Shown one piece after another: positions 9,221 through 18,916 of a stretch of 64,000 nucleotides of DNA (the first letter of the stretch is position 1; each line of letters starts with the position of its first letter). Under the pieces are notes generated by a model. The model did not search any database, was not told the DNA's origin, and saw only the letters and a program-made list of their open reading frames with translations. The DNA is taken from NCBI RefSeq assembly GCF_000445105.1, contig NZ_ATDP01000101.1:229249-293248 (forward strand), written 5' to 3'. This DNA comes from Sphingobium lactosutens DS20. GTDB taxonomy: Bacteria; Pseudomonadota; Alphaproteobacteria; Sphingomonadales; Sphingomonadaceae. The position numbers and the translations under genes were made by a program.

Positions 9221-10132
9221 ATGCTCGATAAAAAGACCCTGACCCATCTGGAACGCCTCGAAGCAGAGAGCATCCATATCCTGCGCGAAGTCGTGTCGGA
9301 GGCGGAAAAGCCGGTGATGCTCTATTCCGTCGGCAAAGACAGCGCGGTGATGCTGCATCTGGCGCGCAAGGCCTTCTACCCCTCGCCGCCGCCCTTCCCG
9401 CTGCTGCATGTCGATACCACCTGGAAATTCCGCGCCATGTACGAATTGCGCGACCGGATGGCGCGCGAAAGCGGGATGGAATTGCTGGTCTACCAGAACC
9501 CGGAGGCCAAGGACCGAGGCATCAACCCCTTTGACCATGGACCGCTGCATACCGATATGTGGAAGACTGAAGGGTTGAAACAGGCGCTCAACCTCTATGG
9601 CTTCGACGCGGCCTTCGGCGGCGCGCGGCGTGACGAGGAAAAGAGCCGCGCCAAGGAACGCATTTTTTCGTTCCGTACCGCCAGCCATGGATGGGACCCC
9701 AAGAATCAGCGTCCGGAATTGTGGAACCTCTACAATGCGCGCAAGAATAAGGGCGAAAGCATCCGCGTCTTCCCGATCAGCAACTGGACCGAACTCGACA
9801 TCTGGCAATATATCCATTTGAACGATGTGCCGATCGTGCCGCTCTATTTCGCAGACAAGCGCCCGACGGTGGAGCGTGACGGCATGTTGCTGATGGTCGA
9901 CGACGACCGTTTTCCGCTGCAACCTGGGGAAGAGCCGGTCATGCGCTCCATCCGGTTCCGGACGCTCGGCTGCTATCCGCTGACCGGGGCGGTGGAAAGC
10001 GAGGCGCGCACCTTGCCCGAGGTGATTCAGGAAACGCTGCTGACCACCACATCGGAACGCCAGGGGCGCGCCATCGACAAGGATGCCGGGGGTGCCGGCA
10101 TGGAGAAGAAGAAGCAGGAAGGCTATTTCTGA
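9221..10132 (+). CDS. cysD: Sulfate adenylyltransferase small subunit
   Basis: CysD, the ATP-sulfurylase subunit that forms adenosine 5'-phosphosulfate (APS) from sulfate and ATP together with the GTPase CysN. The N-terminus [20 protein letters not shown] fits canonical CysD, so I start at 9221 rather than at the upstream ATG (9128) of the longer frame; TGGAGA lies 6 nt before. The PP-loop [10 protein letters not shown] near residues 35-44 binds ATP. The domain ends with the conserved [22 protein letters not shown] region (three pieces: [19 protein letters not shown]). At 303 aa the length is standard. cysNC follows on the same strand after a 144-nt spacer with a palindrome. Confidence 0.96.
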   Translation: MLDKKTLTHLERLEAESIHILREVVSEAEKPVMLYSVGKDSAVMLHLARKAFYPSPPPFPLLHVDTTWKFRAMYELRDRMARESGMELLVYQNPEAKDRGINPFDHGPLHTDMWKTEGLKQALNLYGFDAAFGGARRDEEKSRAKERIFSFRTASHGWDPKNQRPELWNLYNARKNKGESIRVFPISNWTELDIWQYIHLNDVPIVPLYFADKRPTVERDGMLLMVDDDRFPLQPGEEPVMRSIRFRTLGCYPLTGAVESEARTLPEVIQETLLTTTSERQGRAIDKDAGGAGMEKKKQEGYF

Positions 10133-10140
10133 TGCGTCGC

Positions 10141-10161
10141 GTCACCCGCGGCGCGGGTGAC
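10141..10161. repeat. Palindrome GTCACCCGC..GCGGGTGAC between cysD and cysNC
   Basis: GTCACCCGCG and its inverted copy CGCGGGTGAC are separated by one base, so the RNA would form at least an 8-bp stem with a 5-nt loop. It sits 9 nt after the cysD stop. A closely similar palindrome lies at 12987-13014, at the other end of the cysNC-cysQ pair. No U-run follows, so it is more like a REP-type or RNA-processing element than a terminator. Confidence 0.55.
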
Positions 10162-10276
10162 AGCGCGTTTGCTTCGGCGCACGCCACAGCTTCAGCGCCT
10201 TAGCGCAGACCTTCCCCAAATATCTTGAATGCCGGCGAACGACGGCACGACGGAACAGAATGACGGGACAGACGAC

Positions 10277-12190
10277 ATGACCGACACCGTTGCAGACCCC
10301 ATTTACAAAACCGACGCGCTGATCGCGCAGGACATCGACCAATATCTCAAGGTCCATGAGCATAAGACGATGCTCCGCTTCATCACCTGCGGGTCCGTGG
10401 ATGACGGCAAGTCGACCCTGATCGGACGGCTGCTTTATGACAGTAAGATGATCTTCGAGGATCAGCTGGAAGCGCTGCAATCGGATTCGCGCAAGGTCGG
10501 CACGCAGGGGCATGAGATCGACTTCGCGCTACTGGTCGATGGTCTGGCCGCGGAACGCGAACAGGGCATCACGATAGACGTCGCCTATCGCTTCTTTGCA
10601 ACGGAAAAGCGCAAGTTCATCGTCGCCGACACCCCTGGGCACGAACAATATACCCGCAACATGGTGACTGGCGCATCGACGGCCGACCTGGCGGTGATCC
10701 TGATCGACGCGCGCAAGGGCGTACTGACCCAGACGCGCCGGCACAGCTATCTGGCGCATTTGATCGGCATCCAGAACATCGTTCTGGCGGTCAACAAGAT
10801 GGATCTAGTCGGTTATGACCAAGCGACGTTCGACGCCATCGTCGAAGACTATACCGCGTTCGCCAAGTCCATCGGCATCACCGCATTCACCGCCATGCCG
10901 ATTTCCGGGTTCAAGGGCGACAATATCACGACGCTGTCGGCCAATACGCCCTGGTATCAGGGACCAAGCCTGATCGAGCATCTTGAAACGGTCGAGGTCA
11001 ATAGCGCGACGGACGCGGACAAGCCGTTCCGCATGCCGGTGCAGTGGGTCAATCGCCCCAATCTCGACTTTCGCGGCTTTTCCGGCCTGATCGCAACGGG
11101 CAGCGTGCGGCCGGGCGACAGCGTGCGGGTGTTGCCGTCAGGCAAGACCAGCAGCGTCACCCGGATCGTGACGCTGAACGGCGATCTGGATCAGGCAGTG
11201 GCCGGACAGTCGGTCACGCTCTGTTTTGCCGACGAAATCGACTGTTCGCGCGGCGATGTGATCGCGTTGGCCGACAGCCCGCCCCAGGCGGCCGATCAGT
11301 TTGAAGCGACGATCGTATGGATGGCGGACGAAGAAATGCTGCCCGGCCGGGCTTATTGGCTCAAGATCGGCACGCAGACCGTGACGGCGACGATCCAGCA
11401 GCCCAAATATCAGGTCAACGTCAATACGATGGAGCATCTGGCGGCCAAGACGTTGGATTTGAACGCCATCGGCGTCGCCAACCTGTCGACCGACAAGCAA
11501 ATCGTGTTCGAACCCTATGCCGATAACCGGACGCTGGGCGGATTCATCCTCATCGACAAGATCAGCAATGCGACAGTTGCCGCCGGCATGCTGCATTTCA
11601 GCCTGCGCCGCGCGCAGAATGTGCATTGGCAGGCGACCGATGTCAGCCGCGATTTCCATGCGCGCCTGAAGAACCAGCGCCCTGCCGTGCTGTGGTTCAC
11701 CGGCCTGTCGGGTGCGGGCAAGTCGACCATTGCCAATCTGGTGGAGAAGAAGCTGGCCCGGATGAACCGCCATACCTTCCTGCTGGATGGCGATAATGTC
11801 CGTCATGGGCTGAACAAGGATTTGGGCTTTACCGATGCCGACCGGGTGGAAAATATCCGCCGCGTCGGTGAGGTCGCCAAGCTGATGACGGATGCGGGCC
11901 TGATCGTTATCACCGCCTTCATCTCGCCCTTCCGGTCGGAACGCGACATGGTGCGGCAGATGATGCAGCCGGGCGAGTTTTTCGAGGTGCATATCGACAC
12001 GCCGCTGGCCGAGGCCGAGGCGCGCGACGTCAAAGGACTGTACAAGAAAGCGCGCGCGGGCGAGCTGAAGAATTTCACCGGTATCGACAGCCCCTATGAG
12101 CCACCGCACGATCCGGAAATGCGGATCGACACCACCGCCATGACTGCCGATGAGGCCGCCGATGCGATCGTTGCTAGGCTGATCCCGTGA
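10277..12190 (+). CDS. cysNC: Bifunctional sulfate adenylyltransferase GTPase subunit / APS kinase
   Basis: CysN-CysC fusion. The N-terminal GTPase drives APS synthesis with CysD: G1 [10 protein letters not shown]3 DTPGHEQY, G4 NKMD, then two beta-barrel domains to about residue 440. The C-terminal APS kinase domain, from about residue 450, has the P-loop [24 protein letters not shown] and the ISPFRSERD segment, making PAPS from APS. An in-frame ATG at 10229 exists; I prefer 10277 ([10 protein letters not shown]), which has GGGAC upstream, but neither has a strong ribosome site. At about 637 aa the fused length is normal. The stop overlaps the GTG of cysQ, so the two are coupled. Confidence 0.96.
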   Translation: MTDTVADPIYKTDALIAQDIDQYLKVHEHKTMLRFITCGSVDDGKSTLIGRLLYDSKMIFEDQLEALQSDSRKVGTQGHEIDFALLVDGLAAEREQGITIDVAYRFFATEKRKFIVADTPGHEQYTRNMVTGASTADLAVILIDARKGVLTQTRRHSYLAHLIGIQNIVLAVNKMDLVGYDQATFDAIVEDYTAFAKSIGITAFTAMPISGFKGDNITTLSANTPWYQGPSLIEHLETVEVNSATDADKPFRMPVQWVNRPNLDFRGFSGLIATGSVRPGDSVRVLPSGKTSSVTRIVTLNGDLDQAVAGQSVTLCFADEIDCSRGDVIALADSPPQAADQFEATIVWMADEEMLPGRAYWLKIGTQTVTATIQQPKYQVNVNTMEHLAAKTLDLNAIGVANLSTDKQIVFEPYADNRTLGGFILIDKISNATVAAGMLHFSLRRAQNVHWQATDVSRDFHARLKNQRPAVLWFTGLSGAGKSTIANLVEKKLARMNRHTFLLDGDNVRHGLNKDLGFTDADRVENIRRVGEVAKLMTDAGLIVITAFISPFRSERDMVRQMMQPGEFFEVHIDTPLAEAEARDVKGLYKKARAGELKNFTGIDSPYEPPHDPEMRIDTTAMTADEAADAIVARLIP

Positions 12191-12957
12191 GCGAGATCTT
12201 TGATCCCAGGACCATGAGCGATGGCGATCTGGCCGCGCATCTGGCGGAGATCGCCGGGCGTATATTGGTGGAGGTTCGATCGTCCGGCCTGTTCAGCCCC
12301 AAGGCGCTAGGCAAGGCGGGCGATCAGACCGCCAACCAGTTTCTGTGCCACGCTTTGCGCGAAGTCCGGCCCGATGACGGCCTGCTGTCCGAAGAGGAAA
12401 AGGACAATGCCGCGCGGCTGGACAAGAGCCGCGTGTGGATCGTCGATCCGGTCGATGGAACGCGCGAATATGGCGAGGCGCGGTCCGACTGGGCGGTGCA
12501 TGTCGGCATGGCCGTCGACGGCGCGCCGACACTGGGCGCAGTGGCGCTACCGGGACTAGATGGGGGCACGATCCTGCGATCCGACCAAACGGTCGCTGTG
12601 CCCCCTGCCCCCCAAAAGCTGCGCATGGTCGTCAGCCGCACTCGCCCGGCCGCCGAAGCCGTGGCGGTCGCCGATGCGCTGGACGCCGAACTGGTGCCGA
12701 TGGGAAGCGCCGGCGCGAAGGCCATGGCCGTGATCCTGGGCCAGGCCGACATTTACCTGCATGGCGGCGGGCAATATGAATGGGACAGCATGGCTCCTGC
12801 CGCCGTCGCCATCGCCCATGGGCTGCACGCCAGCCGAATCGACGGCAGCCCCCTCCTCTACAACCAGCGCGACGTCTATCTGCCCGATCTGCTCATCTGT
12901 CGCAAAGAGCATGCGGATCGGGTTCTGGGCCTAGTCGCGGCACTGTCGAAAGGCTGA
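12187..12957 (+). CDS. cysQ: 3'(2'),5'-bisphosphate nucleotidase CysQ
   Basis: Inositol-monophosphatase-like phosphatase that converts PAP (3'-phosphoadenosine 5'-phosphate) to AMP, recycling the by-product of PAPS use. Metal-binding motifs are LLSEEEKD near residue 65 and the signature [14 protein letters not shown] near residues 83-96, then a C-terminal WDSMAPAA block. The length of 256 aa is usual. The GTG start overlaps the TGA of cysNC, giving the order cysD-cysNC-cysQ for sulfate activation. No PAPS reductase (cysH) or sulfite reductase is in the window, so the PAPS could feed either reduction encoded elsewhere or sulfotransferases. Confidence 0.92.
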   Translation: MSEIFDPRTMSDGDLAAHLAEIAGRILVEVRSSGLFSPKALGKAGDQTANQFLCHALREVRPDDGLLSEEEKDNAARLDKSRVWIVDPVDGTREYGEARSDWAVHVGMAVDGAPTLGAVALPGLDGGTILRSDQTVAVPPAPQKLRMVVSRTRPAAEAVAVADALDAELVPMGSAGAKAMAVILGQADIYLHGGGQYEWDSMAPAAVAIAHGLHASRIDGSPLLYNQRDVYLPDLLICRKEHADRVLGLVAALSKG

Positions 12958-12986
12958 GGGCCTCTGCCAAATGGCCCCCAGCCGAC

Positions 12987-13014
12987 GTCACCCGCCGCTG
13001 CTGCGGCGGGTGAC
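12987..13014. terminator. Strong hairpin between convergent cysQ and lacI-type gene
   Basis: GTCACCCGCCGC and GCGGCGGGTGAC form a perfect 12-bp stem with loop TGCT. It lies 30 nt after the cysQ stop and overlaps the last codons and stop of the convergent LacI-type gene, whose C-terminus therefore reads RRSSGG. The position suggests a bidirectional transcription barrier, although no T-run follows. The core matches the 10141-10161 palindrome. Confidence 0.55.
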
Positions 13015-14022
13015 CAGGCGGGTTGGCAAAACCGTAGGCGGCAACGGCCGATCCTCCACCTGCGCCAATATGGTGTCGACCAGCAGCGCCCCCGCCCCCT
13101 TCATATCCTGCATGATGGTGGTCAGCGGCGGGCTGGTAAGGTTTGCGGCTGGAATGTCATCGAAACCGACAATGGCAACGTCCTGCGGGATCGACAGCCC
13201 GGCCTCCCCCAGCGCGCGCATCGCCCCGATCGCGATCAGATCGCTCGCCGCGAAAATGGCGTCAAAGGGCGTTCGTCGGGCAATCAGCGTCCGTGCGGCG
13301 GCGTAGCCGGCGTCCTCAGCGGTCAGCGCGTCCACTTGCAATTGTGGATCGGGCACGATGCCGCGCGCTTCCGCAGCTGCGCAAAGGCCACGATAGCGAT
13401 CGGCAAATTCGGGATAATGTTCGTCGGCATGACCAAGAAAGGCAATGTGCCGCCGGCCCAATGCAAATAGATGCTCGCCCGCCAGACGACCGGCGCCGAC
13501 ATTGTCCGACCCGACCGTCGCGCCGATATTATCGTCGCTGACCGAACCCCAGCGCACGAAATGCGTGCCATGGCCGACAAGTTGCTCCAGCCGCTGCTTG
13601 TAGAGCGTATAATCCCCATAACCGAGCAGGATAAGGCCATCGGCGCGGTGGCTATCCTGATAGCGGACGTGCCAGTCATCCTCCATTTTCTGGAAAGAGA
13701 TGAGCAGGTCAAGACCGCGGGCGGCGCATTGGCGGGTGATGGACCCCAGCATAGAAAGGAAGAAGGGGTTGATGTTGGATTCGTCCGGGGTCGGGTCCTC
13801 GAAAAACAGCAGTGCGATCGTATTCGAACGCTGCGATCGCAGCGATGACGCGTTCTTGTCGACGGAATAGTTGAGTTCGCGGGCGATCGCCTCGATCCGC
13901 TGGCGTGTCGCAAGGCTGACGGAGCGCGAGCCGCGCAGCGCACGGCTGACGGTCGGTTGCGACACGCCCGCAAGATAGGCGATGTCGAAGCTTGTCGGCT
14001 TGCTGCTTGGCTGACGTCCCAC
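12988..14022 (-). CDS. LacI-family repressor of the starch/maltodextrin locus
   Basis: LacI/GalR-type repressor of 344 aa. The N-terminal helix-turn-helix reads FDIAYLAGVSQPTVSRALRG with hinge SVDKNASSLRSQ, followed by a periplasmic-binding-protein-like sensor domain (FDAIFAASDLIAIGAM and IPQDVAIVGFDD). The frame is open far upstream through the non-coding strand of the TBDR, but GTG at 14022 has GGGAGG about 5 nt before it and gives a normal N-terminus. It is divergent from the TBDR-amylase-glucosidase genes, so it probably represses them until a maltose-type ligand binds. Two candidate operators lie in the divergent gap. Confidence 0.9.
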   Translation of the reverse strand: MGRQPSSKPTSFDIAYLAGVSQPTVSRALRGSRSVSLATRQRIEAIARELNYSVDKNASSLRSQRSNTIALLFFEDPTPDESNINPFFLSMLGSITRQCAARGLDLLISFQKMEDDWHVRYQDSHRADGLILLGYGDYTLYKQRLEQLVGHGTHFVRWGSVSDDNIGATVGSDNVGAGRLAGEHLFALGRRHIAFLGHADEHYPEFADRYRGLCAAAEARGIVPDPQLQVDALTAEDAGYAAARTLIARRTPFDAIFAASDLIAIGAMRALGEAGLSIPQDVAIVGFDDIPAANLTSPPLTTIMQDMKGAGALLVDTILAQVEDRPLPPTVLPTRLVTRRSSGG

Positions 14023-14085
14023 ATTCGCCTCCCGCCCCGACAGAAGGGCGCGGCCCAAGGTTAGAACCGTCATGGACATTAGGCA

Positions 14086-14105
14086 ATTGCGCAGCGTTGC
14101 GCGAT
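14086..14105. promoter_or_regulatory. Candidate LacI-type operator 1 in starch locus
   Basis: ATTGCGCAGCGTTGCGCGAT is an imperfect 20-bp inverted repeat (8 of 10 pairs) with a central CG, the form expected for LacI-family operators. It lies 64 nt upstream of the repressor start in the 270-bp divergent gap to the TBDR. No other gene is visible in that gap. Confidence 0.45.
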
Positions 14106-14142
14106 GGCCACAGTCCCTCGCCTCCCGCCATGACCGTATCTT

Positions 14143-14156
14143 ATGCGTATACGTAT
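14143..14156. promoter_or_regulatory. Candidate LacI-type operator 2 in starch locus
   Basis: ATGCGTATACGTAT is a 14-bp near-palindrome (one mismatched pair) in the divergent gap, 136 nt before the TBDR start. It may be a second repressor site or part of the TBDR promoter. The rest of the gap up to 14293 holds the GGGGAGAGGA ribosome site of the TBDR. Confidence 0.4.
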
Positions 14157-14292
14157 GCCATCTGGCGACCCTGCCGAAAGCCGGCGTAAGGAAGCGGCCA
14201 GCGCATAGAGGTGGCGGCGCATCGCCACGCTGCATTCGCAACGGGTTTGCACCAGCCGGGACAAGAGCCGCCGGTGACAAGGGGAGAGGATA

Positions 14293-17001
14293 ATGGCTAA
14301 TCAAACAGAGCGCGCCCAGTGGCTGGGCGCTTCCATGCTGGCGATCATCGTCGCTGCGACGGCCGTTCCGGCCATGGCGCAGGATACAGCCCCGCAGGCC
14401 GACAGCGCGCCGCAGGATGACCCCGCCAGCACCATCGTCGTCACCGGTTTCCGCGCCGCGCTCGAGAACGCCGTCAATGTCAAGAAGAATGCGCAGACCA
14501 TCGTCGAATCCGTGTCGGCCGAAGATATTGGCAAGCTGCCCGACGCGTCGATCGGCGAATCCATCGCCCGCCTGCCCGGCCTTACATCGCAGCGCCTGTT
14601 CGGCCGCGCCAATTCGATCGCGATCCGCGGCGCCAGCGCCGACCTGTCCTCCACGACGCTGAACGGACGGCCGCAAACCTCGACCGGCGAACAGCGTAAT
14701 GTCGAGTTCGATCAATATCCCGCCGAAGTCGTCAGCCGCGTCGACGTCTACAAGACGCCGCAGGCCAATCTGATCCATCAGGGTCTGGTCGGCACCGTCG
14801 ACATTCGCACCATCCGTCCGCTCGATTATGGCAAGCAGCTGATCGCCGTCGGCGCCCGTGGTGTCTATGCAGACCTGGGCAAGGTCAACGCCGACAGCAA
14901 CGACATGGGCTATCGCCTGACCGGCACCTATGTCGACCAGTTTGCCGGCGACCGGATCGGCGTCGCCCTTTCGGTCGCCTATAGCGACGAACCCTATCAG
15001 TCGAAGGAGTTTGAAGCCTGGGGCTATGCCGACACGCCCGATGGGCAGAAGGTTATTGGCGGCATCAAGCCGTTCGGCGTGTCGACCCAGCTCAAGCGCC
15101 TGGGTATTCAGGGCAGCGTGCAGATGCAGGCGACCGATACGCTGATGCTGACCTTCGACGGCTTCTACGGCGATTTCAAGGACAAGCAGATCAAGCGCGG
15201 CGTCGAATTCCCGCTCTACTGGTCGAGCGCGTCGCTGGTTCCCGGCAGCACGACGAGCGATGGCAATTTCATTAACAAGGGCACCTTCACCAATGTCGAG
15301 GCCGTGGTGAACAATCATGGCTATGAGCGCACGTCGAAGATTTTCTCCGGCGGTTTCAACGCCAAATATACCGGCGATGATGGCTGGTCGGCCAGTTTCG
15401 ACTTTGGCTATTCGCGCACCGACCGCAGCGAATTGTCGCTGGAGACGAACGCGGGCACGGGCTATGGACCCGGCGTCGGCGCGACCGACACGCTGGACTT
15501 CGTCAGCACGAAGACGGGCACGCGCTTTACCAGCAGCCAGCTGGATTATAGCGAACTCAATCTGATGGTATTGACCGACCCGCTGGGCTGGGGCGCGGGC
15601 GCGCCGCTGGGCCATCAGGAAGGCTATTATAACGACCGGATCATCGACGATGAGCTGAAAAGCTATCAGATCGAATTCGGCAAGGAGATAGAAAGCAGCT
15701 TCCTGTCGAAGATCACGGCGGGGCTGGGCTACACCGATCGCACCAAGTCCAAGACGCCGGAGGAATATTTCCTGAACCTGGCCAATGGCGCGACGTCGCT
15801 CGTGCTGCCCGAACAATATCGCATGGACGGCACGGACCTGAGCTTCATCGGCGTTGGGCCGATCCTGTCCTATGATCCCTTCAAGTTGCTGGAGGATGGC
15901 GTCTATGTACTGACGACCAACCCCAGCAAGGACGTCCCGGCCAAGGCCTATTCGGTGACGGAGCGGGTTATGTCTGCCTATCTGATGGCCGACATTCGGG
16001 CCGATGTGGGATCGGCCGAACTGACCGGCAATGTCGGCGTGCTCGCCCAGAATACCGAACAAAAGTCGCGCGGGTTCCAGAATCTGGCGGCGGCCGATCT
16101 GGTGCCGACGACGCGAGGCGCGACCTATTGGGACGTGCTGCCCAGCGCCAACCTGTCGCTGCGCTTCCCCAGCGACTTCGTCATCCGCCTGTCGGGCGCG
16201 CGCGAAATCCAGCGCCCTCGCTTTGAAGACATGAAAGTCAGCCTGGACTACGGCTATAACACCAATAGCGGCGTGATAACCGGTACCGGCGGCACGCCCA
16301 CGCTGCGGCCCTATCGCGCCTGGGCGGCGGACATGAATTTCGAAAAATATTTCGGCACCAAGGGCTATGTGGGCCTTCAGCTATTCTACAAAAAGCTGCA
16401 AAGCTACGTCTACCGCGAGACGGTGCCGTTCGACTATACCGGCCTGCCGGTCATCCTGCCGCCGGGCGTCACCGATCTGCAAGGTACGATCACGCGCCCG
16501 GTCAATGGGTCGGGCGGCAAGCTCTACGGCTTTGAGGTGGCAGGCACGGTGCCGTTCGAGGTCATTACGCCGGCGTTGGAAGGCTTCGGTCTGACCGGAG
16601 GCGCAGGCTACACCAAGACCAGCATCCGGCCGGGCGTCGGGGCGTCGGCCGAAGACCTGCCCGATTATTCGCGCTGGGTCGCCAACGGAACGCTGTTCTT
16701 CGAAAAATGGGGCTTCTCGGCCCGTGGATCGGTGCGTTACCGCTCCTCCTTCGTCGGCCAGTTCGTCGGCTTTGGCGGTGAACGGGAATTGCGCCGGGCG
16801 CTCAGTGAAACCATCGTCGACGCGCAGATCGGCTATGAATTCCAGAAGGGCAGCGCGCTGGAAGGTCTGTCCTTCTTCCTCCAGGGCCAGAATCTGACCG
16901 ACGAACCCTTTGTGTCGGTCGATACCGGCGCATCGATCCAGATCCGCAACTATCAAAGCTATGGCGCGCGCTACATGGCGGGCTTCAACTACCGCTTCTG
17001 A
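14293..17001 (+). CDS. TonB-dependent outer-membrane receptor, probable maltodextrin importer
   Basis: Outer-membrane TonB-dependent receptor, 902 aa. The signal peptide ends near AMAQD (about residue 29). A TonB-box-like STIVVTGFR at about 46-54 is followed by the plug domain (SAEDIGKLPDASIGESIARLPG in two adjoining blocks, then RGASADLSSTTLNGRP). The barrel ends in NYRF with a C-terminal Phe, as expected for BAM-dependent insertion. There is no STN signalling domain, so control likely comes from the divergent LacI repressor. Followed by GH13, GH13 and GH97 genes, it most likely imports maltodextrins, as MalA does in Caulobacter. The transport class is sure; the ligand is inferred. Confidence 0.93.
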   Translation: MANQTERAQWLGASMLAIIVAATAVPAMAQDTAPQADSAPQDDPASTIVVTGFRAALENAVNVKKNAQTIVESVSAEDIGKLPDASIGESIARLPGLTSQRLFGRANSIAIRGASADLSSTTLNGRPQTSTGEQRNVEFDQYPAEVVSRVDVYKTPQANLIHQGLVGTVDIRTIRPLDYGKQLIAVGARGVYADLGKVNADSNDMGYRLTGTYVDQFAGDRIGVALSVAYSDEPYQSKEFEAWGYADTPDGQKVIGGIKPFGVSTQLKRLGIQGSVQMQATDTLMLTFDGFYGDFKDKQIKRGVEFPLYWSSASLVPGSTTSDGNFINKGTFTNVEAVVNNHGYERTSKIFSGGFNAKYTGDDGWSASFDFGYSRTDRSELSLETNAGTGYGPGVGATDTLDFVSTKTGTRFTSSQLDYSELNLMVLTDPLGWGAGAPLGHQEGYYNDRIIDDELKSYQIEFGKEIESSFLSKITAGLGYTDRTKSKTPEEYFLNLANGATSLVLPEQYRMDGTDLSFIGVGPILSYDPFKLLEDGVYVLTTNPSKDVPAKAYSVTERVMSAYLMADIRADVGSAELTGNVGVLAQNTEQKSRGFQNLAAADLVPTTRGATYWDVLPSANLSLRFPSDFVIRLSGAREIQRPRFEDMKVSLDYGYNTNSGVITGTGGTPTLRPYRAWAADMNFEKYFGTKGYVGLQLFYKKLQSYVYRETVPFDYTGLPVILPPGVTDLQGTITRPVNGSGGKLYGFEVAGTVPFEVITPALEGFGLTGGAGYTKTSIRPGVGASAEDLPDYSRWVANGTLFFEKWGFSARGSVRYRSSFVGQFVGFGGERELRRALSETIVDAQIGYEFQKGSALEGLSFFLQGQNLTDEPFVSVDTGASIQIRNYQSYGARYMAGFNYRF

Positions 17002-17012
17002 TGTGTAGACTT

Positions 17013-17038
17013 GGCCCGGCGGTTCGTGCCGCCGGGCC
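17013..17038 (+). terminator. Intercistronic GC-rich hairpin after the TBDR
   Basis: GGCCCGGCGG and CCGCCGGGCC form a perfect 10-bp stem with loop TTCGTG, 12 nt after the TBDR stop. A TTTTT run at 17050-17054 is offset by about 11 nt. It may act as a partial terminator or a 3' end protector, letting receptor mRNA outnumber the downstream enzyme mRNA. Confidence 0.6.
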
Positions 17039-17072
17039 GCTTGGCGCCTTTTTGGAGCAGGGAGATTTCCCG

Positions 17073-18899
17073 ATGGGACGACCGGCCACGGCCCTTCACA
17101 TGACAGCCGCCGCGATGATCGCGGCCATGGGCTGCGGGGCGGCCAGCGCGGACACGCTTACCGAATTAAGAGCGCGCACGCCCGAGCAGGAAATCGTCTA
17201 TTTCGTCCTGCCCGACCGGTTCGCCAATGGGGATCAGAGTAATGACAAGGGCGGGCTGCGCGGCGGCCCGCTCCAGACTGGCTATGATCCGACATCCCGC
17301 GCTTTCTATCATGGCGGGGACCTTAAAGGCCTGACCGCCCGGCTCGACTATATTCAGGGACTGGGCGCGACCGCCATCTGGCTGGCGCCGATTTTCAAGA
17401 ACAAGCCCGTTCAGGGCGGACCGGGCGAGGAGAGCGCCGGCTATCACGGCTATTGGGTGACGGACTTCACGCGGGTCGACCCGCATTTTGGCACCGACGC
17501 CGATTTCAAGGCGCTGGTCGAGGCGGCGCATGCGCGCGGCATGAAAGTCTATATGGACATCATCGCCAATCATACGGCCGATGTCATCCACTATCGGGAG
17601 AGCGCCGGCAGCACGCCGCTATATCGCAGCAAGGCTGACTATCCCTTCTCGCGCAAAGGCGGCGTGACCGGCCCGGCAATCAATAGGGGATTTGCCGGCG
17701 ATCAGGACGCCAGCGCCGCGAATTGGGCAAAGCTTGAGGACCCGTCCTTTGCCTATACGCCCGTTATTGCCAAGGGTGAGAAGACGGTCAAAGTGCCCGC
17801 CTGGCTCAACGACCCGATCTATTATCACAATCGCGGTGACACCGACTGGCGCGGCGAGAGCGCGCAATATGGCGATTTCGTCGGCCTTGATGATCTTGCC
17901 ACTGAAAATCCCCGCGTCGTTGCCGGCTTCATCGACATTTACAAAGGCTGGATCGACCGGTTCGGGATCGATGGCTATCGCATCGACACGGCCAAGCATG
18001 TGAACCCCGAATTCTGGCGCGCTTTCATTCCTGCCATCCGTTCGCATGCCGCCGCCAAGGGCATTCCAAATTTCCACATCTTCGGCGAAGTCGCGACCGG
18101 CGATTACGACCCTGCATTGCTGGCGAGCTGGACCCGCAATGCCGCTTTCCCGGCCGTTCTGGATTTCGCGTTCATGCGCGCGGCGGTCGATGCGGCAAGC
18201 GGCAAGAGCGGCACCGATCTGCTTGCGCGCCTCAGCGACGACGATGCGCTGTATGAAGGCGGCAAGGCTGCCGCGCTGCAATTGCCGACATTCCTAGGCA
18301 ATCATGATGCCGGTCGCTTCGCCTTTTTCCTGCGAGAGGCCAAACCGGCCATGTCGCCGCAGGAGGAGCTGGCCCGTATGACGCTGGGCCACGCGATGCT
18401 GCTGACGCTGCGCGGCGTGCCGACCATCTATTATGGCGACGAGCAGGGCTTTGCCGGCACCGGCAATGACCAGCAGGCACGGCAGGATATGTTCCCTTCA
18501 AAGGTTGCCGAATATAATCAGGACCGGCTGGTCGGAACGAGCGCCACCACGGCGGCCGACAATTTTACGACCGATCATCCACTCTATGTCGAAATTGCGC
18601 GCCTTGCCCGTCTGCGGGTGGCGACCCCGGCGCTGTCGCGGGGCGTGACCATGGTGCGCGCCAGTTCGGACAAGCCAGGCCTCTTCGCCGTGTCGCGGTT
18701 CGACCCCGATAATGGTCGCGAGGTCCTGGTCGCCTTCAACACCAGCGATGCGCCTGTAGCGACACAGGTTGCCATCGATCCGGAAAGCCGGACTTTCTCC
18801 AGCCTGTCGGGCGAATGCCCGGCCACGGCTACTGCGCCGGGCAGCCTGTCGTTGCGCCTGCCTGCCTTTGGCTATGCCGTCTGCGCCGCCCAACCCTGA
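17073..18899 (+). CDS. GH13 alpha-amylase, exported
   Basis: Alpha-amylase-family (GH13) enzyme with a signal peptide (AAAMIAAMGCGAASA), so periplasmic or secreted. The four conserved regions are present: DIIANHT (I), GYRIDTAKH (II, nucleophile Asp305), IFGEVATGD (III, acid/base Glu339) and FLGNHDAGR (IV). A C-terminal beta domain follows. The frame extends back to 17001, but ATG 17073 (MGRPATAL) with GGGAG about 9 nt upstream gives the signal peptide directly. It would hydrolyse alpha-1,4 bonds in starch or large maltodextrins brought near the cell by the upstream receptor. The length of about 608 aa is usual. Confidence 0.92.
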   Translation: MGRPATALHMTAAAMIAAMGCGAASADTLTELRARTPEQEIVYFVLPDRFANGDQSNDKGGLRGGPLQTGYDPTSRAFYHGGDLKGLTARLDYIQGLGATAIWLAPIFKNKPVQGGPGEESAGYHGYWVTDFTRVDPHFGTDADFKALVEAAHARGMKVYMDIIANHTADVIHYRESAGSTPLYRSKADYPFSRKGGVTGPAINRGFAGDQDASAANWAKLEDPSFAYTPVIAKGEKTVKVPAWLNDPIYYHNRGDTDWRGESAQYGDFVGLDDLATENPRVVAGFIDIYKGWIDRFGIDGYRIDTAKHVNPEFWRAFIPAIRSHAAAKGIPNFHIFGEVATGDYDPALLASWTRNAAFPAVLDFAFMRAAVDAASGKSGTDLLARLSDDDALYEGGKAAALQLPTFLGNHDAGRFAFFLREAKPAMSPQEELARMTLGHAMLLTLRGVPTIYYGDEQGFAGTGNDQQARQDMFPSKVAEYNQDRLVGTSATTAADNFTTDHPLYVEIARLARLRVATPALSRGVTMVRASSDKPGLFAVSRFDPDNGREVLVAFNTSDAPVATQVAIDPESRTFSSLSGECPATATAPGSLSLRLPAFGYAVCAAQP

Positions 18900-18916
18900 A
18901 TTCTTTGGAATATGCC

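Noticed and set aside
12988..16062. A very long minus-strand open frame (1024 codons) covering the LacI gene and the opposite strand of the TBDR
   Set aside because: Only its last third has family likeness (LacI). The rest is the shadow of the TBDR. GTG 14022 with a strong ribosome site gives a normal repressor.
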